This document shows positions 24,701 to 36,479 of a DNA stretch of 64,000 bases, piece after piece; the stretch's first letter is position 1, and the number at the start of each line of letters is the position of its first letter. The notes beneath the pieces are model-generated. The model searched no databases. It saw only the letters and a program-made list of their open reading frames with translations, and was not told the origin of the DNA. A program made the translations under genes and the position numbers. The stretch covers positions 1,296,459 to 1,360,458 of the forward strand of contig VYZI01000109.1 in NCBI GenBank assembly GCA_013397695.1. The letters run 5' to 3'. The DNA comes from Centropus unirufus. Its lineage: Eukaryota > Chordata > Aves > Cuculiformes > Centropidae.

Positions 24701-27239
24701 AATGGTTGAGAAGAGGGAGCCAGGCTTCTCACAGCAATGAATCAAGAGCTCTGATTTTGCTGTTATATAGCCCATTCTACAATAATTTTGTTGGCATTTA
24801 TGATAAAACTTCGCACTAACGGTTGAGTGATTTGTCAGAACTTAATTTTGACAGTCCTAGAAAGAAAGAGCCACTTTATGTGGATGGATAGACAGGACAT
24901 TTCACCTCCCCCTGGCGATGGGAGGAGTACTGCTTGGGGAACAACAGGAAACAGTTCCTAACCTGGATCCTTAGATTTTGAGCTGAGGCACGGTGGAGAG
25001 TGCATATCTCTATTGCAGTTTTTAAAAGGATGGGGAAAGGTTTGCTGTCGCATACACTCCACTGGAGACCCTGGGAAAATATCTGCAGCCAGCATTTTGT
25101 TTAGAATGGCAGTGAAGTTTCACACACTCACACCTCCCCACCCACAACTATGTAATCCTGACTCCTAAAAACATCAGCTATTCCTAAAGATTAAATAAAT
25201 CTATATGGCCATCTCATCCATCACTCAGTCAGAATTGTGTACTATAATGGGTATTTTTCAAATGCTTTTGTCAGTGATGTCTGAAAAGATCCCTTTTTTC
25301 CATTTTCTTGAAATAATGTTCTCCAATAGATGTCACTGTTTAGTAAATGTCACATGGAGAAAACCACTTTAAGAGATATCACTGTTAAGAGAGACATTTT
25401 ATATTGCACTATCTTCTATCTTGAACTGGTAAGATGAAATAAAAGGTGCACATTTTTTTCAGAGTGAGGAAGGATTTTCTTCCATTGACCTTGTTTTGTT
25501 TTAGTTTTACTTGCTATATATAACAGATATTTATGTCATGACACTAGTCTTCATGTAATAATATCAATTTAGACTCAACTTCTCAATCTTTGATTGGATC
25601 AATCTCTTTTCCCATTTAGTGTAAAGTGGTCTTATTTCACTACCAATTACATATGACAATCTAATACGGGCCTGATCCACACATGCAGGTAGGAGACCAC
25701 TTTGCCCATTAGGGGGCTTTAATGATATTTATTGCTCATTTCACAGAAGGCCTTTGTCATAATATCACCTCTAATCCTATTTTCTGTGTCTAACAGGAAA
25801 TATGTTAATCCTTGCTTCTTAAAGAAATTTTGCAGCAGCTTCTTGACGTTGCCTCCGGCTTATCTTCAGCCATGTGCAGCTGGGGCTGAGGACATGCTCA
25901 GCATTTGGAAGAGAGGAACTGGGGAGTTACAGGGAGAAATATTTCTGTCTGAGGGGAAAATAGGCTGCAAGAATCTGCTGCCAATTTCAGCCCTCCGAAG
26001 TTGTGGGGCTTGCTGTGCTGGTGTTTTGTTTCAGCCCTGGAAAATGTCAGGAATTCTTTGTCCAAATTGGGTGCAGATGTAGGGCTGGGTATCGTACATC
26101 ACCCACATTCTTAGGTGTTTGCATGTTGGATTTTGGTTGTGGACCATATCCAGTTTTCAATTTGCACTCTGTTTCCTCTTCAGCTGCAGAAGCAGTGGTA
26201 ACTGTGACCAAATTCCTCTTGCTCCCTGGCTAGTAGGAGAGGACCCTGTTTGGGAAAGAAGATTTTTGCATGCTTTACTGTGTCTTTCAGGAAGGTGGGA
26301 GAGAGGATTGAGTTCATGAGCAGCAGCTGGAGTAGAGTGCACCCAGGTGTGTGGGTGCATGTCATCCCTTCATGATGGGTGTCCTTCCCAGCATCATGCG
26401 AGATCCCTACATGTGAATATGGGTTTAGGCAGAGGGCCAACAGGACCGTGGCCAGGTGACCTTGCCAGCTGTTGCCTGACATAAACCTCACCTCACCCTG
26501 ATGTGTCCATCATGTGCTCTCCTGTGCACTGCGCGTTTGCCTGTGCTGTGTGGTAAAGCTAGGAGATGAGGCAAAATCAAGTTTCCTTTAGTCTAGCTGT
26601 TCCATACCAAGGTGCTTTTGAACACTCACAACGTGACGACTACAAGGAAAGGTACTGCTATCTACCAGCAAAGCATTCCACTCATCCCATGGAGGGCTGG
26701 GCTGTTCCAGTTTATTTCGTTTACAGTACATTTTTGTTGTGTGCAATGGATAGAAAGGAGCCCTGAGGGAATTAATAAAGTTCATGCCAAGAAGTTTTAA
26801 CTTAGAAATACATAAGGAATAAATTAATTTTTAATACATTTTTTAAGAAGCACTTTTTTGGCTCAAAACCTTCGTGCCTGGTATGTTTATAAAGGCACCC
26901 TTAGCATGATCTGGTTAAGAATCTGTCAGTATTTCCGCTGTAAACCCTCTTAACAGAGGTTTATATTATAATTCCAATATAAAATTCAATCCAGGCAAGA
27001 AAAAACTGGCATCAGTCTTGGCCTGGAAGTGATGTTTTCTTTAATGATTTTTTTAAAATTACTTTTTCTCTTACCAACATTTGATTAATGTTAATTAATA
27101 AGAATGCTTTCATCTTTAATCATTGTTAAAATTAAAATGGTATCCTGACAAGGTACTTTGGGTACAAATGAACCTTGGGGTGTTTGCAAGCTTGCACAGC
27201 TTAAAAACATTTCCAAAGCTCCAGTTTCAAGTTTGTAAG
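24701..27239. other. non-coding DNA, locally GC-rich
   Basis: No gene is recognised. A 116-codon plus frame (25732-26082) starts at TTG and overlaps others; a 103-codon minus frame (26180-26491) is shadowed by frames on the other strand. The 25.84-26.54 kb part is richer in GC. A weak CTCF-like site lies at 25706-25717. Confidence 0.5.
25706..25717 (+). promoter_or_regulatory. weak CTCF-like core motif
   Basis: CCATTAGGGGGC differs at one position from the CTCF core CCASYAGRKGGC. A single short match in 64 kb is expected by chance fairly often, so this is only a pointer for comparison with binding or conservation data. Confidence 0.15.
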
Positions 27240-28080
27240 CCGTGAACCGATTTCCTGAAATGCCCTACCATATAGGATTTAGGATAAAATATTATTTAAG
27301 TGGGATTTGTAACGACCAAGTCCTACAGAAGCTCTCTGACAATCGCCTCAGAAGTGCTATTGGGCATTTTACAGTTTGGACTCCTGGCCCTGCTGTGCAG
27401 CTGTTACAGGTCCCACTGGCAGATGACGTGCAGTGAAAGCTCACTGTGTGAAATTTAGCTCAGCAGCAGAAAGTGTGCTTAATTGGCATCACTGAGGGGT
27501 GGAGACTATTACATATGACAACCCTCCCCTTATACGCTTTTTCCTCTCTCTTAAACATGCATGTTCACAAGACCTCCACAGGAAATGGAGGGCTCAAAAA
27601 TACATTCACCTATTTTAAAAAAAACCTAATATTAGTTTTTTGTAAAATAAAAATCCTTAGAGTTCGATATCTGCTCCTGAACGCAGAAAAATCAAATGTT
27701 AGCCCAATGATAATTTTTTACCCTTATTGGCTTCTTTCTGCCTATAGGCTTTATAAAAGTCTCTCAGCACTGGCTAAAGTTATAGACCATATGCTCTGCC
27801 TGCAGTACCTCAAGACAACAGGGCAAATTAAGGACAGGGTTTCCGCCTACCCTTTGAAGATTTATATCAGACCTTTTAACCTCCTATGAAAACAGTTTGG
27901 TAATTTAATTCTTTTTATGCTACTCAGCAACAGTTTTTCCACTTCCACAAACACTGTGTAGCTCTCATGACGTAAACAGTCATAAATTCAGTGAGCAAGA
28001 TATGAAAGAAAGAAACGGGGTTCAAGGCTTTGTGAACTTTTTCTCTTGCCAATTGGGGTTCACAATATTTGTTGTTGTAA
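27240..28080. promoter_or_regulatory. candidate conserved non-coding stretch
   Basis: This stretch has no recognisable repeat and keeps scattered CpGs (near 27241, 27312, 27343 and 27428). A 138-codon plus frame at 27473-27889 covers much of it, but that frame begins at GTG and has no domain; its first ATG is near 27515. The sequence contains ATGACGTAA near 27968, close to a CRE/bZIP site. A regulatory role is a guess from texture; a poorly conserved coding exon is less likely. Confidence 0.18.
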
Positions 28081-28466
28081 ATTTTTCCCTCTCCTCTAAT
28101 CCTTTTTTTACCTCACTTTAAAGAAACAAATATGCTTGGTTGTTGGGTTTTTTTTTTGTTTGTTTTGCACTGTGATTTGGAGAACATGCTTGAAATTCAA
28201 GACTGACACATATGGACACCATATACAGCACAATAGGTCTGTAGTCCACTAGTTCTTCAACTCCCTCACAAAGGTGAACACTGCACGTATTAGGAGTTTT
28301 AAGGTAGCCTCCTTAGAAGGTGGCTGTGGTATGACTTTGAACTTTCCAGCTTTTATTCACCAATGAAAGTATACCTAGTTGCATTTTGTCCCCTCCAGTT
28401 GTCATTTCCACATGCCTTACAACCATGAGTGGATGCATTACACACTACATTACTGAGAATTACTTT
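28081..28466. other. non-coding DNA, nothing recognised
   Basis: Contains a T-rich low-complexity tract near 28147-28166 and otherwise unique sequence. Confidence 0.55.
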
Positions 28467-28550
28467 TATGGTGGTGGAGCTGAATCAGAGAGAGATTAGG
28501 TGACTTGGTGAAAGTCACACAGGAAATTTGTGAGAGCCAAGAATTTCCTG
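28467..28550 (-). mobile_element. MIR-like CORE-SINE remnant
   Basis: The segment GATTAGGTGACTTGGTGAAA followed by GTCACACAGGAAATTTGTGAG resembles the reverse complement of the conserved MIR core (the GTTAAGTNACTTGCCCAAGGTCACACAG region). The match puts the SINE on the minus strand. The tRNA-like head is not clear here. MIR is an ancient amniote tRNA-derived SINE present in birds at low copy number. The assignment was made by eye. Confidence 0.6.
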
Positions 28551-28756
28551 AAGGCCAACGTATTGTTTTTAGTTATTGGTTTTCTAGTTCTTCGTCAATA
28601 ATATTCATAGTTGAGGGGAAACCTGATTTGAGTATTCATCTCTGCATACATACTCATTAAGAGAAGCTCTGCAGACCTTTCTCTAAGAGCATCTCTAAGT
28701 AGCAAAAAGAGAAAAAAGGCAAGAGGATGGACTCATTAGCTGCACCCCACCCACAT

Positions 28757-28890
28757 GTCAGAAACTAAAACACAGAACTGGTAATGCAATTTGCTCCAGG
28801 CCACACAGGAAGTTTGCAGCAGATACAAGGAATTTAATCTACATCCCCCAAATCCCAGTCCAACACTTTCAACATCTTCCCTAACCAGTT
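28757..28890 (-). mobile_element. second MIR-like CORE-SINE remnant
   Basis: CACACAGGAAGTTTGCAGCAG near 28802 followed by AAGGAATTTAATCTACATC and AATCCCAGTCCAACACTTTC (28851-28870) follows the order of the sauropsid MIR-like repeat: core, then the remnant of the tRNA-like head with its B-box region, reversed. It lies about 200 bases from the previous remnant in the same orientation. The two could be separate insertions or one duplicated segment. Confidence 0.62.
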
Positions 28891-29480
28891 CATATTTCGT
28901 ATGATATGCAGTCTATATTGTATGGCCTTGGAAATCTATATTTGTTTTACTCTCTCTTCCTCTCTGGAATAATGTAATCCAGGACCATTTGCACTGAACT
29001 TTTGAACCTCTGATATTTAAGTAGGTTCAAAATTAAGCAAACTGTGTTTCAATGCTGTTAATTGGAATCACTCTGCCTGCTTCTTTTAGCAGCCTCCACA
29101 TGGTTAACTTCAAACTCCCATGTCAGCCTGAATGAAAAAAAAATAAATTAGGTCCCATTAAATGTGTTAACCATTTTAACTGTACAACATAGGGAGTGAG
29201 GTAGACCTTTTGAAAACAGAATTAGGAGAATGACAGGCGTCTGAGTATACTTCCTCCTGCCTGGGTTGAAGGTCATGATTTTGAATGAATAGCTGACCCC
29301 TTTGGCCTCTGGAAGGCCATTATGCCTAATGGCTTGAGCTACTTTGCTGTGCTAAGGGGTTGCCTGATCTTTATTTAAATCTTCTGCACCTTCTTCTACA
29401 TTTGGAGGGAAAGCAACTGCTTGGGTATAATACAGTTGGCATCAAATTGCCTAGGAGAGGTAATAGGTAAGCTGCTGTAT
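28891..29480. other. non-coding DNA, nothing recognised
   Basis: Unique sequence without a gene, RNA gene or recognised repeat. Confidence 0.55.
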
Positions 29481-29518
29481 GACAGGACTGAGGCTTGAAG
29501 ACAGGACCGAGGCTTGAA
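29481..29518. repeat. 19-base tandem duplication
   Basis: Two head-to-tail copies of GACAGGACYGAGGCTTGAA (29481-29499 and 29500-29518) differ at one base (T or C). The near-identity points to a recent replication-slippage duplication. Confidence 0.9.
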
Positions 29519-29524
29519 ACTCAG

Positions 29525-29548
29525 AAAAAAAAAAAAAAAAAAAAAAAA
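29525..29548. repeat. A24 homopolymer
   Basis: An uninterrupted run of 24 A residues is followed by an AAGGGAAAGG purine tract. CR1 elements do not end in poly(A), so this is not a CR1 tail. No retroposed gene body is recognised upstream. It is probably a simple repeat, and is prone to length variation. Confidence 0.92.
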
Positions 29549-29910
29549 GGAAGGGAAAGGAAAAGCATATGCATACACAGGCATTTACATATGTGTACAC
29601 AGAGTATCACAGTCTAAGAGGATGGAAAAGCAGGAGATTGAAGCTGGGTAGGGAGAAAAGAAACGGCCTGAGAGGGAATGAGGGAAAGTGTGAATAAGAG
29701 AGGCACTTTCACAATTATATGTCTTCAGGTCCCCAGCCCAAGGGTGATGGGCGAAATCTGAGAGTCTGAGGAGGAGCAGCATTGCTTTGGTTGGGTACAG
29801 GGCTTCATTGCCAGAAGGGTGGGGGATTCGAGGGGGTCAGGCAAAGAGGGAGACAGGCTTTTATCTACTCTTCACTCTTAGTATTTTTTACCTGCTCCAA
29901 ACAGCAGTAC

Positions 29911-30030
29911 ATGGCAGAGATTTTGCTTTCTGTCTTGGCTGACATAGTTTTGCTGTTGCTCTTTCCTTTGCTGATCCTTGTCTGCTGCAGAAAATACAAT
30001 GAAAAGGGGGGGACACAAGAAAAAGTGTAA
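29911..30030 (+). CDS. possible 39-residue single-pass membrane micropeptide
   Basis: An ATG-initiated frame of 39 codons ends at TAA. The predicted peptide has a short N-terminus (MAE), a strongly hydrophobic stretch of about 25 residues (roughly residues 4-28, with a run of Leu, Val and Ile and one internal Asp), then CCRKYN and a charged tail. That is the layout of a small single-pass membrane protein. The start context has T at -3 and G at +4, which is weak. The frame remains open upstream to 29782 without an obvious better start. GTAAGT, a donor-like sequence, lies just after the stop near 30058, and CCAAACAG, an acceptor-like sequence, just before the frame. T-rich DNA often encodes hydrophobic frames by chance, so a chance ORF is the default reading. 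Confidence 0.15.
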   Translation: MAEILLSVLADIVLLLLFPLLILVCCRKYNEKGGTQEKV

Positions 30031-32059
30031 AATCAGCAGCTAAATGAAGATTTTACAGTAAGTAGGAGCCTGCATTGCAAGCAAAGCTTCTTTACATATG
30101 TGTGGTTTCGCATCTAGTCACACATGCATGAAATATCCCAGAAATGTACACAGCATGACCAGCTATTGCAGATTACAGGGTCTTGTTCCTCTCTTTTCCC
30201 ACTAATTTTCCACCATCTGCTCTTGTTGATATCTCATCTAACATGCTGTAGGTGACTGCTTCGGGAGGCTTGGACATTCTGCTTCAGATCTGTCCTATGC
30301 AGAAAACTGCAGAAGCAACAGGGCCTTTTAGCTGTGTCAGTGGTTTTCCCCACCCGCTCCTGTAGCAGCTGACAGCAAGCAGTGCCTCTCGAGGGGGCTT
30401 CAGTCCTTTCTGTGCTTACCCCTTTTGGACATGGCTGGTGAAAGTCCTGCACATCCCTGTCCGTGTCACTGAGTCTGGGTCCTACCAGACAGTCCAGTCT
30501 GGACTGGATTACTACATAAATGCAGTATTTATGTCCATGGCTCAGCCCTGAGCCTGGGGCTGTCCCTGTTGATAGTGTCTAGGCTGACATGAGGAATTTA
30601 CCTGCAATGAACAGAAACCTTGTTGGAGGCAGAAGGGAGAGTGTATCAGCTTAGGATACACTTAGGACCCTGAAATCTTAAATGTATTGGAATTACATTC
30701 TTGTGCTTACTCAGAAAAGGAAAAAACCATGCAAATGAACTTCTGTTTAATTTCTGACAGCCACTTAACCCCTGTGGTTTCTCAGACTTGCTGGGGTGGG
30801 TATAAAAAAATCACAGCTGTACAGGGGAAGGACTCCTGGTCCAGCAGTCCTGCTGCACCATGTTACTCCATCACGTCAGGAAGAGTATCACACGGTGGTC
30901 CCCTACCTGGTGGCCCAGGCTCAACCGTGTAGACCTCAGCCCCAGGCAACTTGCCTGTGCATGGGAAATCCTTCACTGTCCTTGAGGGACAGCTTCCTAC
31001 TGGCTTTAGGCTATGAGAAGAACCCAGGCTCCAGAGCCTTGATTGTTCAATGGAGTGTGTGGACCTCAGGGATATTTCACACACTTCTAATATTTCTGTC
31101 TATATCAGCCTGAAATTTTGCCATATTTCCCTCTATATTTTAACCAGTCAAATGGGAAACTAATTTTGAGAGCAATTTATTGCAGAAAATCAGGCAAAAG
31201 AAACAATTAAAAATCAAGAGTGAAAAGATACTGGTCTGAAAGAGTGGACATCATCCACAGTTTTGCTATGGGTGTAGCAGGGTTTTCGTGGATCTCTCTT
31301 TTTTAAAAATCTTTTAGTAAAACCTTTGAGTTTCTAATATGTAGGATTCTAATGTTCTCACACAAGCTTGTCCATGGTACGGTGAGCACCCTAGTAAAAT
31401 AAAAGGCCTCCTGCAGGTGGTGCTACAATGCTGCAACGATTTTAAATTAGAACAAGCACAAAAAATACCTCCATTATAATTTTCCCTCACATTACAACAA
31501 ACTAAAACCTCTGTGTGAGAATAGCTCATTAGAGGCAGCAAGTGCAAACGAGTTTCGCATGAAGGCGTACAGGTAACACACTTTGGAAACCTGGACTTTT
31601 GTCAGTAACACAACTTCACTTTCTCAACGCAACTAGCCATTAGTCCTATATTAAGAAAATTATTTCTTCTCCCCCTCCATATTCTGAAGAAAATCGTGGC
31701 CTTTTTATCCTTTCCCATTGACTTATGCATTCAAATATTGTTGTGCAAAATGAGGACAAAGTACCCATAATATATAACATATCAGATAAGTTAGTATCTT
31801 ACAGCCCATAGCAACGGTACGAATGTCCAAGCAAAAGACAAGGTGGGGGTTATTTTTTTAAATAAATATTTATTTAAATTATTAAAAAAACCCCAATAAT
31901 CTGTCTACTAATGAAAAATCCTTCATTGTTTCCATAGACTGGACAAAATATCTTGGTTTAACCGGTCTAGACCAGTGGATCACCTCTGCATAGGCACAGC
32001 TAGGACTTGTTTCTCTTTGCTTTTAAATGACATCTGATGGTCACCCCTCAAAACGAGAG
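30031..32059. other. non-coding DNA, GC-richer at left
   Basis: From about 30.23 to 31.09 kb the sequence is GC-richer with overlapping short frames on both strands (up to 105 codons, 30796-31113). No domain is recognised. An AT-rich patch with TTTAAATAAATATTTATTT lies near 31856-31877. Confidence 0.5.
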
Positions 32060-32560
32060 CATTATGTAGAAACCAAAGTTAACCTTTAGGACAAAATACT
32101 GCCATTTAAAACCTTCATCACTTAAACATCTTTAAAAGAAGATTATTCTGCAGACCTTCCTGTCTTTTAAAGTGGGGATTTTTTTATTCCTTCTCAACTG
32201 CTGACATATTTTTCCCAACTTGATTTCTCCTTTTTCCATCTATTGATTTACGTATTGCAAAAGGAATAATGAATTTACAATTATTACAATCCAGGTTTAC
32301 TTGCAGTTAAATTAACCTTGCATGTCATCCTGTGAACTTCTCCCACTTTTCCTTGCTTAGGGAAAGAAACAATTAAGCCATCAACACAAGTGCATTTAGG
32401 GCTGTCAGATCAGAAAATAAATGAAGGCTGAATGATGATGTAGTACCAACTCTTCTATAAGAAACCGCTTCAATGAAATTAAAAATGAAATGACAGTAAT
32501 TAAAATACATGAGATATGGCTCTCAGCTAAACTTGAACCTTATGCCTTGATTTGATGTTT
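32060..32560. promoter_or_regulatory. candidate conserved non-coding element
   Basis: The stretch is dense in transcription-factor-like motifs: TTACGTATTGCAA at 32248-32260 (bZIP/C/EBP-like), ACAATTATTACAAT at 32277-32290 (SOX-like sites around a TTATTA core), CTGTCAGATCAG at 32402-32413 and TGACAGTAATTA at 32491-32502 (TALE core abutting a TAATTA homeodomain site). There is no open frame of note and no repeat. The texture resembles developmental enhancers in vertebrate gene deserts. Constraint is inferred. Confidence 0.3.
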
Positions 32561-32849
32561 TTTACTTCCTTATGTACAGCACCTGAAATTTCCCAGGGAA
32601 TTTACAGGGGGAGCCATTGATTTGGAGACAATAAAATCCTGTTCTTTTTTAAGTCAGTACAAGTACTATATTAATTTATTCTTTATCCTCTCATTTTCAG
32701 AGAACCACAATGCGCCTTGGTTAGCACAGCTGTTAGCTGTTCAATAAAAAATTCCTTTTTATAATTACAGAAGATTTTCCCACTTGCAAATAGAAAGCCT
32801 AGTATTTCCCACTAGTCAAGCTGATAGGACATTGTGCTATGCGTCAGTT

Positions 32850-33025
32850 TCATAGATTCATAGAATGGTTTGATCTTGGAAAGGACTTTAAAGTTCATCT
32901 AGTTCCAATCCCCTCTGCAATGGGCAGAGACAGCTCCCACTATTACAGGTTGCTCAAAGTCCCATCCAACTTGGCCGTAAACAGTTCCAGGGATGTGGCA
33001 TTCACAATTTCTCTGGGTAATTTCA
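32850..33025 (-). mobile_element. CR1 LINE 3' end (3' UTR fragment)
   Basis: The left edge TCATAGATTCATAGAATGG is the reversed CR1 3' tail. It is followed by the typical reversed 3' UTR (GGAAAGGACTTTAAAGTTCA, then CATCTAGTTCCAATCCCCT, then the CTCCCACTA region) up to about 33025, where the match stops. It is a 5'-truncated insertion on the minus strand of about 175 bases, as is usual for CR1. Substitutions in the tail suggest moderate age. The frame at 32839-33084 is a shadow of this repeat. Confidence 0.93.
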
Positions 33026-35581
33026 TCTCTATGTGCTATTATACTCAAGTAAATATTTCTTGTTTAAAGTACTATTACAACTGACACAATAGATTTTTAA
33101 TTTGTTTTTTCCTCAGGTGAAACCTTGCAGGTACATACTGTTTTAAAACATAGAAACCAAACCCTATCACAAAACAACCATGTTTTCTAGAAAAGTCAAG
33201 CATATAAAGGGAATATGTAGACGTTTTCTGAGGTTTCTTTGGAAAGATTCAGTCCAGCTGAAGTCCATAATGAAAACAAATGAGAATAGAAAGATTCAGT
33301 GTCTGCATATGAACACGTTTCCCCCTCCTGGGAAGAAAGCTTTGCCTTAGAGGGTTAAGAGTTTACATTTTTGGAAACACTAACCTTGGGGACTATTCAT
33401 ATCGTTGTTATTTATGACTTTCTTGATACACATCAATATGTCCTTGAGGGTACAGGAACGGGCTGGACTTAACACTCTGAAAGTTTCTGCAGATAGTAGC
33501 AGGTCTCCCTGGAGGATATTCCTTGACAGCCAATGTATTTTATGACTCTATGTGAATCTCCAGACGAGACTCAAAGCTCTGTGTGGTTCAGACCACAGAG
33601 GTAGGTTTAGAGAGTAACACCTGGTTTCAGATCCCAAGAGGTTTATGTGGCACCTTGTGCTTAGCTGCTGAGTTCTGCTGAGATTGATCTATGGTCACAG
33701 GCAGAAGCAGAGATGTACCCTGGTGCATCCTGGTGCACCCACTGCCAGGAACGTAGAGACTTGGAGCCCACTGATTGGATGAAGCCAGTGTTAGGTTCAG
33801 ACAACTCATGTGGCATAGAGGCCAGTATTATAGAAAATTGTATTTTTTTTTATTTGTTTTTCTGCAGTAAAAAAAATACCTCTCTGTAGCTATTTTTATT
33901 ACATATCATCATACATATCACGTACACATCATCACAGAGCTGATGTGAAGGCCAACCAGACACTGGCTGTAAAACACTCATTGAAATATTAGTTTTATTA
34001 CTGTATTGTTTGAACGTAATGCTCCTCTAAAATAAAATCTCTGCATTTGGATTTATTATTATAACAGAATTATAGAGTAAACTTTCTGTGGCTGGAAAAT
34101 AATCTGCTGTATCTTTCCCTGTGAAAAGAAATGCTGCTCTGTCTCCTTGGTGAAGCTACCTTGAGGTACTTCTGGATCTTATAATTTAATGACCGTTCCC
34201 ATTTTAAATAGGAAATGTGATACTGACACAACAGACATCTACCTAAAACCATCAGAAAAAACACACACTTCAGTGAGGCAGAATGAGCAAAGCAGTACTT
34301 ATGTCAGAGAACCACAGGCTTTTCAGATTTACTGAAGAATTTCCCCTGGCTGGGAAGTCTGTTGACATAAACCTGAGAAACCATTTCTATGTTAGTGCTC
34401 TGTTTGACAGCTAATAGAAAGCCTGGTGTAATTCCTTTCCACATGAAAGGAAGTAGAACTTTCTTTTTTCATCTGAAACCATCATCCACCTCTGTTCAAC
34501 TAAATGTCACCACGAGATTAGCATAGCCAAGAAGCCTAGAGTTTGTATTGGCAGTCTTATGGTTGTAACCAGATTGTGTTGTCTGTGGAAAATTAAGTGA
34601 ATTGAAACAAAGAAGCAGAAGACTCAGTGGTGTTCCTTCCTCACTGCTCTACTAAACCTGGAAAATTCTGATCTCTAGTCCCTGTGAAACAAAAAGGCAT
34701 GATTCACCACATCTTTCATAGTAACCTTGAAAAGATTTCTATAGTGGAGTATATATTTCATTACATAGGTGAGCCACCTACATGAATCCTTCCCATAGGC
34801 CAGTTCTTTTCTAATTCATACAAACCATGAGCAGAATGCAAAGCCTTGGAAATGACTAAGTAAGTCTGAGTTTAACTTATCATAGATTAGAGGAAGAAAT
34901 TGGCTGATTGAACTGGCCCTTTAGCTTGTTCAGCTCCATAAGTTTCTTGGCATACCTAATAATACCATGAACGAAGTCGACACAGAGTAGAAGAAATTAA
35001 AGAAACTACTCTCAGTTGCCCTGGATGTAAATAAATATTATCAACTCTTGTGCAAAGTGTTGGCTGTAATGCCTCACACACAAAGCACAACCATAGTTTG
35101 TTCTAGGTAGACCTTTCATGGTTCCAAGGAAAAAGATAAACAACTTATTCCCTGCAGAGAAGAGAGCCTTTTAATCTTGTTTCCATACCTGTTAGATGAC
35201 CTGCCCCTGTGATGTGTTTTCTAAAAGGATGGCTTTAGTTTGTAAATTGTAGGGTATAGTGCTTCAAATGCATGGCAGCAAGAGTATAGATTTTACCCTT
35301 CCCCCCTGAATGTAAGGAAGCACCATATCTGACTAGATGGTAAACAAAGGGCTTACTGGATTGCCACTTGGAAGTCCTGCTGTGTAGAAGGAAGTTTTCC
35401 GGTCCCAGGTAGATTTTCAAGAGTTCAGAATTTCCATTCTGAATCACAATGAATAATTACTCTCACTAATTTTTTTGTATTTAAAAAATGCAACCATCAG
35501 GTGAAACCATGCTGACTAGGTCATTTCAGTAGTTGCAAAATGCTTCATTAAAATATTTATCTCACAAAAAATATTTATATT
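33026..35581. other. non-coding DNA, nothing recognised
   Basis: Unique AT-rich sequence. A ten-base tandem (CCTGGTGCAT then CCTGGTGCAC) lies at 33719-33738. A T-rich tract lies near 33842-33861. No gene is recognised. Confidence 0.55.
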
Positions 35582-36479
35582 NNNNNNNNNNNNNNNNNNN
35601 NNNNNNNNNNNNNNNNNNNNNNNNNNNNNNNNNNNNNNNNNNNNNNNNNNNNNNNNNNNNNNNNNNNNNNNNNNNNNNNNNNNNNNNNNNNNNNNNNNNN
35701 NNNNNNNNNNNNNNNNNNNNNNNNNNNNNNNNNNNNNNNNNNNNNNNNNNNNNNNNNNNNNNNNNNNNNNNNNNNNNNNNNNNNNNNNNNNNNNNNNNNN
35801 NNNNNNNNNNNNNNNNNNNNNNNNNNNNNNNNNNNNNNNNNNNNNNNNNNNNNNNNNNNNNNNNNNNNNNNNNNNNNNNNNNNNNNNNNNNNNNNNNNNN
35901 NNNNNNNNNNNNNNNNNNNNNNNNNNNNNNNNNNNNNNNNNNNNNNNNNNNNNNNNNNNNNNNNNNNNNNNNNNNNNNNNNNNNNNNNNNNNNNNNNNNN
36001 NNNNNNNNNNNNNNNNNNNNNNNNNNNNNNNNNNNNNNNNNNNNNNNNNNNNNNNNNNNNNNNNNNNNNNNNNNNNNNNNNNNNNNNNNNNNNNNNNNNN
36101 NNNNNNNNNNNNNNNNNNNNNNNNNNNNNNNNNNNNNNNNNNNNNNNNNNNNNNNNNNNNNNNNNNNNNNNNNNNNNNNNNNNNNNNNNNNNNNNNNNNN
36201 NNNNNNNNNNNNNNNNNNNNNNNNNNNNNNNNNNNNNNNNNNNNNNNNNNNNNNNNNNNNNNNNNNNNNNNNNNNNNNNNNNNNNNNNNNNNNNNNNNNN
36301 NNNNNNNNNNNNNNNNNNNNNNNNNNNNNNNNNNNNNNNNNNNNNNNNNNNNNNNNNNNNNNNNNNNNNNNNNNNNNNNNNNNNNNNNNNNNNNNNNNNN
36401 NNNNNNNNNNNNNNNNNNNNNNNNNNNNNNNNNNNNNNNNNNNNNNNNNNNNNNNNNNNNNNNNNNNNNNNNNNNNNNN
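35582..36479. other. assembly gap, 898 N
   Basis: A continuous run of N. It could hide unsequenced repeat or low-complexity DNA; whether 898 is an estimated or an arbitrary size cannot be told. All long frames reported across this interval are artefacts of translating N. Confidence 0.99.

Noticed and set aside
32839..33084. 81-codon plus frame
   Set aside because: It is a shadow of the minus-strand CR1 3' UTR.
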